Shown here: positions 54,421 to 64,000 of the stretch, piece by piece
Layout of the letters: each line of letters begins with the position of its first letter
How positions within the stretch are numbered: position 1 is the stretch's first letter
Source: Tieghemostelium lacteum
Lineage: Eukaryota > Evosea > Eumycetozoa > Dictyosteliales > Raperosteliaceae
NCBI GenBank assembly: GCA_001606155.1
Contig: LODT01000028.1
Span: 248,001-312,000 of the forward strand
DNA length: 64,000 bases
Direction of reading: 5' to 3'
The notes under the pieces: model-generated
Seen by the model: only the letters and a program-made list of their open reading frames with translations
Told to the model about the DNA's origin: nothing
Database searches by the model: none
Translations under genes and position numbers: made by a program

Positions 54421-56033
54421 TTATTTATCATCGCAGAGAATATTTTTGTTAATTTTGGATTCTAGGTGGCTAAAATAGTGAATTGTTGGTAATGCCATAG
54501 ATTTAAACTCAATCTCAGAGATTAGGGAATCAACTTGAGACTGAGTTACTGGATATTCTGAGACCATGTCAGCACCCAATGAAGATAACATGATTGATTT
54601 TTGCCAAAGTGACAGGTGGTGAGGTTTTGAAGACGTGGCTGTACTCGTAGAATGGATTTTGAATTTTTCAAATAAATTTTGATAATCTATCAAGTCTGAG
54701 TAGAGAAGTTGTCTTTGGTAGATTTCGGATTCCAAAGAACGTGTGTAGTAGTCAAAGAGTTGCGATGTTGCTTTTTTGTAACCTCCGCCCCAAGAATTCA
54801 TAATGTGGTTACCAAAGATGGAGACAATGGCATCATGTAAGGTTGGAATAATTTTAGTGGATAGAATGTGTTTCCAAGTCCAGAGATTAGTGAGTTTTGG
54901 GTTATGTTGACTGTAGACTAGATTGTGACCCCACTGAAGTGATCCTATGATATCTGGGTTTCTATTGACAAGTTCCTTCTGTATGGTGTCTTTGAATATC
55001 GGATTGATAGTCTCTAAATGTATGCAAAGGTCGAATGCCTCTTTTAAAACCTTTGGAAGATCTTTATCAGCATTATAATTTACCATCATAAATCTATTTA
55101 ATCTTTTTTTCTCTTCTTTTAGTTTTATATCCCCAGAGATCTCAAATAGGGATGGGGATGAATTTACAGTAAACAGTTTACAATCTTTACAATAATCCAT
55201 GAGATTCATGGTTCCCTCCCTACCATATACTCTCATTGTCAGAGCTTGATGTTGATAGGCATTGAAAGGGTATTCTACAAATTGAAAATTTAAACTTGAC
55301 ATGTTCTTTTCTATACATTGAACCAGTGTCTCTATGGACAGTACCTTAGGATCCAGTAACCATTTTGACGATATACCATAACTCTTTATCAAACCATCTC
55401 CAACTAATTCATCTAAATGCTTAAAAACATCAACTATTGCACTATAAATTGAATTTACACTATCTCCATTCTCTAGTTTATCCAAATTCAATAAATAACA
55501 ATCCAGTTTCTGTACACCTAATTTCTCTAGACTCCTCTGAATCTCATTTATAAACATATCCTTCTCTATAGCCTCTAATAAATCCTTACTGTTCCTTATA
55601 GAGATATTCGATTTCTTCAATATTATCAATTCATCTCTATCAATTATATTATCACCCCCATTCAATACTGATGAAATTACAGGTGAATTATTACTTGATT
55701 TTATAACATTACATCCATTCTTTATTGCGTGAATCCTAAGATTTATTAATATACATATTTATATATCTTAAGATTTAAAAAAACAATCAATAATACAGTA
55801 ACTTACATTGATGCTTTATGATCAGATTCATAGAGTGTATAATAATCAGTATTTAATACTAAATTACTAAAAGATATTGATTCATTCTTTTTAGTTTTAC
55901 AATTTGTAAAACTTAGATTTTTATTTACATTTTCTTTTTTATTTAAAAGAAATTCATGTGATTTCAAAGAATAGTATCTATTTCCTCTAATAACATTATT
56001 TTGTATTATTTTAAATAGATTACTTTTAATCAT
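54421..56033 (-). CDS. Aldo-keto-reductase-like protein, probable pseudoenzyme
   Basis: Exon 1 is 56033-55807 and exon 2 is 55735-54421; donor GTAAGT, acceptor CTTAG, split codon giving Met; 513 aa. The first ~25 residues are basic and hydroxylated (KIIQNNVIRGNRYYSLKS), consistent with mitochondrial import. The fold markers of aldo-keto reductases are there: SNLVLNTDYYTLYESDHKAS then IHAIKNGCNVIKSSNNSP, RSLEKLGVQKLDCYLLNLDK, and LIKSYGISS with SLNFQFVEYPFNAY. Yet the catalytic Asp (in iDTA) is Lys, no Tyr follows it, and the His after the Leu-Asp strand is Asn. It is probably not an active reductase. The C-terminal half (from IQKELVNRN) is helical and extra. Confidence 0.7.
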
Positions 56034-56163
56034 ATTTCAAAGATAAAAAAAAAATGTGAGTAAAAAACTTTGGTTTTATCATTGTAATTCTGCAAAACAT
56101 ACTTTTTTCGATTTTTCAGTCATTTTTATAATCAAACTTTGTTAATTAGATTCTTAAGAAAAC

Positions 56164-56913
56164 ATGTCAAGAGCAATTTTTAAGGTATACTTTATAATAA
56201 TAACAAAAAGTTCAAAGAATGTAAAGAAATTAATAATATTAATTGAATATTTTAATAAAATAAAATAGAATCCATTAACAACATCACCTTTGTGGCATGT
56301 AATTGATGCAACTGGACATCATGTAGGTAGATTAGCAACAAAGATTGCATGTCTACTCAGAGGAAAACATAAACCAATTTATGATAAATCAGCAACACTA
56401 CAGTGTGGAGATTATGTAGTTGTTTTAAATGCACAAAAGATTGAATTTACAGGAAAGAAATGGGACCAGAAATTATATAGAAAACACAGTGGATATCCAG
56501 GTGGACTCAAAGAGATAAAAGCAAAGGATATGCGTGAAAAGAATCCAGAGCATATCATTCGTCATGCCGTTATGGGTATGCTACCTAAAAATGATTCAAA
56601 AATCTATTTAGGACAACGTCTAAAGGTTTATGAACATCTTCAAAATCCACATTCTGGTCAGATTGCAAAGACTCCTTCATCATCTCTCACTGTAAATATG
56701 GGTCCTTATATTCCTGAACAACTCAATCCAACAGATGAACAACTTAAAGAATACTTTGCAGGTTATAAATTAAAGATTGATGATACTGATGAAGCTTTCT
56801 CAATGGTTGAAACTAAAATTAAATCACATAAAGAAAAACTAAAGAAGGAAAGAAGATTATTAAGATTAAAGAGAGTTAACGAACTTAAACCTCTAAATAT
56901 CAAAACTGATTAA
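56164..56913 (+). CDS. mrpl13: Mitochondrial ribosomal protein L13 (uL13m)
   Basis: Exon 1 is 56164-56184 (MSRAIFK) and exon 2 is 56269-56913; donor GTATAC, acceptor AATAG, phase 0; 221 aa. The core reads PLWHVIDATGHHVGRLATKIACLLRGKHKP, GDYVVVLNAQKIEFTGKKWDQKLY, HSGYPGGLKE, and AVMGMLPKNDSKIYLGQRLKVYEHLQNPH, i.e. bacterial-type L13. A helical, Lys-rich C-terminal extension of about 80 residues is added, as often in mitochondrial ribosomal proteins. It is part of the large subunit of the mitoribosome. The bacterial-like body marks it as organellar rather than cytosolic RPL13A. Confidence 0.95.
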
Positions 56914-57017
56914 AATAAAGTTTTTTTTAAAAATATATAGAGATATAGAGGTATAGGGCTTATAGTAGTAGTTTATAAATTAAAGGTTTATTATTATATA
57001 TGGTAATGATTATATGA

Positions 57018-60000
57018 TTATTTGCCTTTGAGTACAGATGCAATTTGTCTGTATCTGTATTCTTTGGAGGCTTGAATGGAGCCAATGATTGCAATGGCGA
57101 TACTTGCAACTAAGACACCAAAGAACCAGTAGTATGGGAATTGGAAGGAGAATGGCAGTTCAGTGAAGAGATCAAATTGGAGGGTGAGAGTGAGAGCTAC
57201 ACCAAGACCAATAAGTAGACCAAGAAACATGGAGGTAAAGATTAGAACAAGTGCCTCATAGGCATAGACCCTTACAACTTGGTATGCTGTCAAACCAATG
57301 GATCGTAAAACACCAAATTCCCAAGAATTCTCGTGAATATTTGCACTGAAACTAACCCAAAGCATAAAGAAACATAAAATGATAGCTGCAGTCGATACAG
57401 TGTAAAAGAATATATTGAGGATGGTAGCTGCGGTGTCTGTGGTATCTAGAAGATGTTGAGTATCCATGACCTGAATATTATCAGTTTTGATGAAACTTTT
57501 CACACCGTTAATCACACCTTCTCTGTCAATTTGGGAGGTGTTAGGCTTGAGTTTAATGAGTACTTTGGATTTGGGTGGGACGGGTGGAAGGACCACAGTA
57601 GGGTCCTCGGTTATAGAGTATATAAATTGCAAGATATTATAGAATTCATTCATGTTGATGAGTACTGGTGATCTGGTTGCTGTTTGAGAGTAGGTTGAGA
57701 AGAAGAATGCAGGCATCATTCCAACCATTGACTGTGATTTTGCAAGAAGATTTACACTATTAGAGGCAGTTGAAAATTGTTTGAATGAAATGTAGAGGTT
57801 AAAGGGTGTGTTAGTGTCAGCACCCATAGCCAATCTAAAAGCCTCTGAGAGTACAATATCAGTGTAATTCTTGTAAATGTATTGGTTGTCATGATGGTTT
57901 CTTAGCCATTGCCAGATGGGGTTTGTAGGATCAAATTGCACAGATCCGTTAGAGACTATAGAAGGAGGTGCTTGTATGACTCCATTATCCTCCGGTATGA
58001 GAACTTTATGTTCATTGCTATACAGTGACTCTATGATATCCGGTCGTGATTTAGGGTCATTAGGAATCTTAGGAACTTTGATATACTCATTAATCTCAGT
58101 CTCATCGTAGAACTCCAAATAGGTATTTTGAAGGAAATTCGATTGAACGCCATAAACACGAACTGAGTAATCTGGGTATTGTGCAAGTGATAGTAACCGG
58201 GTCTGCCTGATATTCATGCACCTATCAAGCGGGAACGTTACCACAGAGTACCCTGAAATCACAGAGTTACTGTTATTAGCCATATCATTGTCTAGGTATC
58301 CTAAAATTTGTGTTTCGGGTATTGGATTGTTGGTGGAGGTTGCCAGAATGGAGATATCAGATCCTATACCAAGTTTAACAAGTTCCTGTATATTATGTCC
58401 TTGTAGTTTGAATACACAGCCATTGAAGATGATATAGGTTAGGGATATAGTAAGCATGGTTACAGTTTTACTATTACGAGATGAATGCGAGAACAAGTTC
58501 TTTTTAATGAGACCGTACAATGATCTTCTGTCTTTACCCCACACCAACACAAACAAAACTGCCTTTTCAATAAAGGTTTGTACCGATTGTGCCAACATTG
58601 CTAGACCAAATAACATAGCCATTAGAATGGCTGTGAGGATACTGAAAAACAATTGAAAATCGTGGAATATAAAACTGTAGGGAATCAGATAGTATACAGT
58701 GAACCCTACAATAACAGCCAACAGTGCCATTATAGTCTGAAGAACATCTAACCCAATTTCCTCCAATTTCATAATTTTAACCATAGTTTCATTCTTTACT
58801 TGATGATAGATATCTAAGGCATCACGAAGAGTTTTAGAGAGTGCACGTTGGATAGGTGCGATATTAGCAACAATGGGCATGAGTAAACCTAATAGAATAC
58901 CACTGAGAATCGAAACTGTATAAAATGTCAAATTTGCTGGTAATAGTACAACTTTTACATAGACAAAATAGGCAACGATGGCATAGAATGCCCATCCAAA
59001 TAACAAACCAAACAAAATACCTGGGATACTGAAATAGAGTGCTTGTGTCAACAGTAGTATAATCAGTGCGTAATGACGCATACCTTGTGCTCTTAGCATA
59101 CCGTATTCAAAAGTCTTGCCTTCAACATCCGAAAGTAACATGGAATAGATCATCAGTGCTCCCAATACCAAAAGTACTGTAGCAACACTTGTGAATATCT
59201 GTCCAAGTGACATTTGAGTGTAATAGAAAAGTGCCAATGTATCAGCCAGTGGTGTGGTAAAAGTCACTGGATAGTTGTACCCAATCAATGTACTCACTTG
59301 ATTGGTGAATTCCATCAACCCAATTTTCTGATCATCACTAGAGGCAGTATAGATTTTAACTCGATTTTCTAACACTATAACAGGGCTCATTGTGTAATCC
59401 TATAAAGATGTAGTTTGAGACTTAGTATTTTATAAATATTGCGGTTAGTAAAACTATACATACATTTAATTCAAAATTATTTGAAAAATGTTGGAATTTT
59501 TTAATACTTTGATTGATGGCTGTAAAGATTTGAGTAACATTGGTATTTGGGAATACAAATGGTGCAAACATTTCAATGAAGACTTGGAGTTGTGTAGTGT
59601 TGGCGTTGGAAAGGGAATGTGAGATATTTTGAACTTTTTCTCTGACTATACCTTCAACATAGGATGATTCAAGTACACCAACGTTTCCAAGAGTAGAAGG
59701 GAATTTACCACCTGGTTCATCAAAACCACTCATGACTATAAGTTGTTTGTCTATTATTAATGCATTTCTTATGGATGCATAAAGGTTTTCTAATGCAATT
59801 TTTGGATGGAAGATAACAGAGTTGAAAGACTCATCAATAGAATCTTCACCAAAAATGTTCTCAAGAGTTGCAACAATATCGGATCCAGGGTTGAGAATAG
59901 TGTAGTATTTAACCAGTGCTGTGATATCAACAGATTCTGGAATAGGTCCACCGATGGCATCTACAATTTGTTGTTCAAGTTCTGCGAGTGTTGGAACTGT

Positions 60001-61170
60001 GGATGTCATACCAAGACGTTCCATGACATCAATAAAGTCAATATGCATGTTTACTTGTTGATTTTCATTTGGTTTGATTTGGAGACGTCTTAGGAAGGTT
60101 GATGACATGTATATTTGGTTGCCGACCAGTGGAGGCAGGGTCCAACCTCTTCCCAACCCTATACTCTTCTCCAACTCTGAATTGATAACCAAGTAAATTA
60201 GTGAACCTGTTTGGTTGGTGGATGGTGCAGTCATGTCACCTAACGACAACCATCTAGGTGCTATACCATGGACAGTATTGGCATTGGCTAGAGTTTGATT
60301 TAAAAAGGTACTGTTTACAAAGTAACCAGAGACATCTAGGCTCATTAGAGATTGGGTTATGGCATCTACATTTGTCGCTTTGACCGCTGATAGAATCCTC
60401 GTGAAATTCAATCGCTTATAAGAGGACACTGATAATTTAAGAGATGGTGTAGGGTCTTGGTTACCAGATGGCACATCAAGGCTCTCAGTGGCAGGGCCTA
60501 AAGAAGGATCACCAAATAATACCAAATCCAATTCACCAGCTTGATCTTCAGATAACTTTAAGAATACAATAGGAGAGTTTTGAATGAGGTTCTGTAGAAA
60601 GCATATAAACAACACTACTAAAAAGACTGTAAACAGTCCTAAAAGTAGAGACTTTTTATCCTTTTTCATATTGTTGTGTACATATTTGAGTGCAACTCTA
60701 AAGTCACTATAGAGTGTGTACCGCAGTGACATGTAAACGTACTGGAAGAATCCACGTACAGTATGTAAATGTCCTGAAAAATCAGTGAGAGATCTCTTAC
60801 TGTTTTGTCTTTTTAATTTTCTTTTTACAGGTTGAAAAAATGGTGAATCTGTGTGATGACTTGCATAGGTATCCTGTGAATCCTCACTGTAATCTACCTG
60901 ATCAACATCATCATCTTCACCAAAACTATCTTTAAATCTATGTGGGTCTATATCTGTTAATTTGGTATAGTTGTTATTATTATTATTATTATTATTGTTC
61001 CTAATTAATTTTTTATTTTCAGGTTGAGAAGTATTACTACTACTACTACTTCTTTCGCTACCTGTTATTATAGATTGATTGTCATCATTGTTATTATTAT
61101 TGTTGTTATTGACATTTGTAGACTCTTCATTCATTTGACTCAGTTCTACTGATGTCATTATATCATCCAA
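57018..61170 (-). CDS. FtsX/MacB-type permease, eukaryotic
   Basis: Exon 1 is 61170-59464 and exon 2 is 59399-57018; donor GTATGT, acceptor TATAG, phase 0; 1362 aa. The N-terminus is Asn/Ser-rich and cytosolic, then one span (SLLLGLFTVFLVVLFICFLQ) and a large lumenal domain. FtsX core 1 has three spans (FTSVATVLLVLGALMIYSML with the EYGMLRAQGM loop). Two further spans and an amphipathic LFSHSSRNSKTVTMLTISLT mark the second half, and core 2 ends it (ILNIFFYTVSTAAIILCFFM, EFGVLRSIGLTAYQ). The two core loops carry the FGxLRxxG-type signature. In bacteria such permeases pair with a LolD/MacB-type ATPase; none is encoded here. Likely a transporter or mechanotransmitter; substrate unknown. Confidence 0.85.
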
Positions 61171-61975
61171 TAATGACCTTTTATGATAAAATGTTGATTT
61201 TTTTTTAAGGATAATTATTGAAATTGGAAAAGGTTTAAAAGTAGTAGAGGTAGATATAATTTAAAAGAGTAAAGAGTTAGTATTGATGATTAAATTCTAC
61301 AATTTTGTAAACCCTTTTTCTCTCTGATTCAATTGATTTTAAAACAAGAAATTATTATTGGTGTTGCTGAAATTTTACAAATTTGTCATATTCGTTAATA
61401 ACATCACATTAAAATAAATACATGTGCATAATTTGATCAACAGTATTCGCCATCACTCTAATTCAAAATAGGGGGTGTGGGGTTTTTGGTGTGTGTTTGT
61501 GAATTTTGAATTTAATGAATAGGATATCATGATAATATTTTGTAGTACCTTTTTGACATTATTTATAGTGTTTAATAGTACTGTGATAAGATCGCAGATA
61601 CTATTTTCATGTATATATAAATACAAGAAATGCTGTTTTTTAATTAATAAAAAAAATTTTTTTTTGAGTTTTGAAAAAAATTAGAGGATAATATTTGTAA
61701 GGTTTGATCAGATGAAATGACAATTTTTATTTTACCTTATAACAGTTAACAATGAGGTATCTGATTACTTTTTTATTATGGATAATATGTTTGAAAAACA
61801 AATATTATTTTTCTCAGCACTAATTAATCAATTAATTAACACAAATGGTTTTTACGAAGCTCCATAGTAGAATTAACAACATCAACTTATCAGTAAAATG
61901 CGCAGTTAAGAGAGGATAAATAATTCATTTAAAATTATTTACAATCATTTAAATTTATGATATTACCTCATTTCG
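61171..61975. other. Divergent promoter of permease and colossin-like genes
   Basis: 805 bp of AT-rich DNA between two outward-facing genes. It contains GGGGGTGTGGGGTTTTTGGTGTGTGT (61471-61496) about 300 bp from the permease start and 480 bp from the colossin-like start. No coding frame or RNA gene recognised. Confidence 0.5.
61471..61500 (+). promoter_or_regulatory. G-box-like G/T-rich element
   Basis: A G-rich GGGGGTGTGGGG block followed by GTGTGTTTGT stands out in AT-rich surroundings. It resembles the G-boxes that drive developmental genes in Dictyostelium. Match by eye only. Confidence 0.4.
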
Positions 61976-64000
61976 ATGAAAAATTCAATCATACTAGTGA
62001 TAACAGTGATCTTAATTTTAGATTTAACTAAGATCTTTTCATTTGGTAATTCAGAGATTGATACGGTATGGGTATACCAAGATTCTATAGATGAGAAATG
62101 GTCTGATACCAGTGGACCATTACTTAATGATTCAATATTTTATAGTTTAGAGAATAGTTGGCCAACTTTTGACAACTCTCCCTATTCTATTAAATATCTG
62201 ATTTCTCAAAAGAATATATTAGAATTTCAATTAAATGATAATTTACAATTTAATAATTCCAAAGTAATATCAAGACAATGTTATTATATAGTATTCAGTA
62301 TATTTAAATATTAATATAAAATTTATAATTTTTAGGCTTTAAATTTTCAATTGTATTGTGAGGGTGATAGTCCTAGATTAGAAATATCACTTTTGATGGA
62401 GAATGGTGAATCAATGACACCAATTGATTTTTCAAATGATTTATTAAATGTTCCAAAAAAACAATGGTTAAATATTTGGAAATTGTTACCTAGTATCGAT
62501 ATGAAGTTTGTTGGATTTTCAATTCAAGGTATTCCAGGTTATTCAGGTACTGTTTATATAGATAATCTTAGATTACTATCATCAGATTCTGAATTTTATA
62601 ATGGATGTAGTGTATTAAAATGTCCAATGGATGTTAAATGTGTAAACAATTCAGGTGTTGTATATTATTGTCAACAATCTATCACTGATCCAATAAAGTT
62701 AAACTCTTCTCTAAACATCCAAAATTCAAGATTATACGAACCATTTTCAAAAGATGGATATCATTGTGATCATCCATGTTACCATTTCCATTGTCCTCGT
62801 GGAACTAAATGTTATAGTCGTAAGGGTAAACCCAAATGTTCTAGTTACTATCCAATACAGATGGAGTCGCATATAGAAGTGGTGTGTCCACAAGGCTATA
62901 AATTATTTGAGTGGGGTCAGAATGAAAGATATTGTGCACCTTACCTATACGATTGTTTTCATTTAACATGTCCATATGGTAAAACATGTAGAATGAATAC
63001 GGATACCAATGAACCATACTGCACCGATGAACTCTTTGATGAACCTGTATGTATAACATGTAAAGGTGTTAGATGTCCACCTGGATTTGAATGTATTATA
63101 CAAGAAGGAAAAGCAAAATGTCAAATCATTCCATATATACCTACCACATTCTGCCCTGAATATGATGAAATGTGCCCTAATGGATTTGTATGTGCAATGG
63201 TTAACAATGAAGAACAATGCATTCGTAATCCAAAGAAGCCAGTTGTAAACCCACCAACTAACACTCCAATTTTAACAACACCTCCAATATTATCAAGTTC
63301 AACTACTTCCAGACCAGTTTTAACCACATCAACTACAATTTTGACCCATACGACATCAACCACTAAACCTCCTCCTGCAACTCCAATACTAACTCGACCA
63401 CACGCTACAAGCACTTCAGGATCATCTGTAGTCGTAACAAGTTCAATTTCAAGTCCCGTTACTATTGGATTACTAACTACAATATCATCAACCCTAACAC
63501 CAACACCAACACCAGCTCCAAATAGAACATTTGCAGTTGGTCAAAGAGTTTGGATAGATAATTCAAATGATGGAATTTATAATCCAGGTGTAGATATACC
63601 ATTAGTTGATATTTTTGTTAGTTTATATAGTCAAAGTGGTAAAGCGATTTTACAAAGTATCACTGATAAAGATGGAATTTATTATATGGATATGGTACCG
63701 GAAGGTTATTATATGAGTAAACTTGATAGTCCTATTCCAGATGGCATTGTTTATTCTGGACTCAGTAGATATCCTGTCAACTCAAAAACTAAATTTACAC
63801 CACAATTTTATGTAGGTTTGGAAAATAGTGATTTTGAAATGAATAATGGTAGATTTCCAGTAACTGCATCATATATAAATCCCTATGTAAATTATCCATT
63901 GATACCTGGAGATCTTGAACGATATGCTCTTGGTGATTTTATTTGGTATGACACTAATAAAAATGGTGTTGCTGATCCTGGTGAGAAAGGTATTAAAGGT
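61976..64000 (+). CDS. Colossin-like extracellular protein with SdrD-B domain (3' partial)
   Basis: Exon 1 is 61976-62263 (96 codons) and exon 2 runs from 62336 beyond the window end; donor GTAATA, acceptor TTTTAG, phase 0. A signal peptide (IILVITVILILDLTKIF) precedes a beta domain. A Cys-rich zone with several CPxGxxC units follows (CPRGTKCYSR, CPYGKTCRMN, CPPGFECIIQ, CPNGFVCAMV), resembling the follistatin-like or prespore-Cys repeats of dictyostelid matrix proteins. A long Thr/Pro/Ser linker leads to SdrD-B-like modules (TFAVGQRVWIDNSNDGIYNP and ALGDFIWYDTNKNGVADPGE). Colossins are huge dictyostelid proteins with such domains. More SdrD-B repeats are expected to the right. Confidence 0.85.

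Noticed and set aside
1-64000. CRISPR arrays, rRNA genes, LTR or retrovirus-like elements
   Set aside because: No regularly spaced repeats, no rRNA sequence, and no reverse transcriptase, integrase or capsid-like frames were seen.

Overview
The window is nuclear DNA of a dictyostelid social amoeba (Amoebozoa). The evidence is a strongly AT-rich sequence, 50-105 bp AT-rich introns with GTAAGT/GTATGT/GTTAGT donors, homopolymeric Asn/Gln/Thr/Ser tracts, and gene families typical of the group: a ComC-like adhesion protein, an SH2-LRR protein (LrrB type), a contractile-vacuole-type P2X channel, F-box/LRR-like paralogs and a colossin-like SdrD-B protein. Homopolymer tracts are more modest than I would expect of D. 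discoideum, so another dictyostelid is likelier, but the species cannot be fixed by eye. Genes are dense, lie on both strands, and most have 0-3 introns. Exon joins below were made by hand from splice sites, reading phase and protein family continuity.

Layout. 1-3.7 kb: 3' part of a ComC-like membrane protein. 3.9-9.7 kb, minus strand: SH2-LRR-SH2 protein, DUF202/VTC-like membrane protein, P2X receptor. 9.9-12.4 kb: ankyrin-like protein. 12.4-13.6 kb: a debris zone with a minute spliced reading frame, two broken zinc-finger relics and a strong hairpin. 13.6-18 kb: flavin-reductase-like/Nudix fusion, a small single-pass membrane protein, a secreted nSMase-like phosphodiesterase. 18.2-26.4 kb: housekeeping genes (BRX1, Cpn10, SmE, a BAR-like coiled-coil protein, alkaline ceramidase, ALG5, NIT2, uL16/RPL10). 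26.5-34.7 kb: two F-box/LRR-like genes flanking a four-exon zinc-finger/transposase-like/tandem-Tudor-like gene and a tRNA-Leu(AAG). 34.7-43.2 kb: a giant repeat-bearing surface protein and a tandem array of LRR-like genes with a broken middle copy. 43.5-56.9 kb: secreted Cys-rich protein, sterol reductase, RhoGAP, 2-Cys peroxiredoxin, MRH-like and ependymin-like secreted proteins, Stealth phosphotransferase, an aldo-keto-reductase-like pseudoenzyme, mitochondrial uL13. 57-61.2 kb: an FtsX-type permease. 61.9-64 kb: start of a colossin-like protein.

Functional threads. Several genes serve the secretory pathway or cell surface (ComC-like, repeat protein, MRH-like, ependymin-like, Stealth, colossin-like, ALG5) and lipid metabolism (ceramidase, nSMase-like, sterol reductase). 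Others are ribosome, spliceosome or mitochondrial housekeeping genes. The most unusual locus is the gene at 28.96-32.64 kb. It combines Cys/His zinc-finger motifs, a transposase-like core and two predicted Tudor/Agenet-like modules. It sits beside a tRNA gene, and its zinc-finger part has broken relatives 19 kb away.
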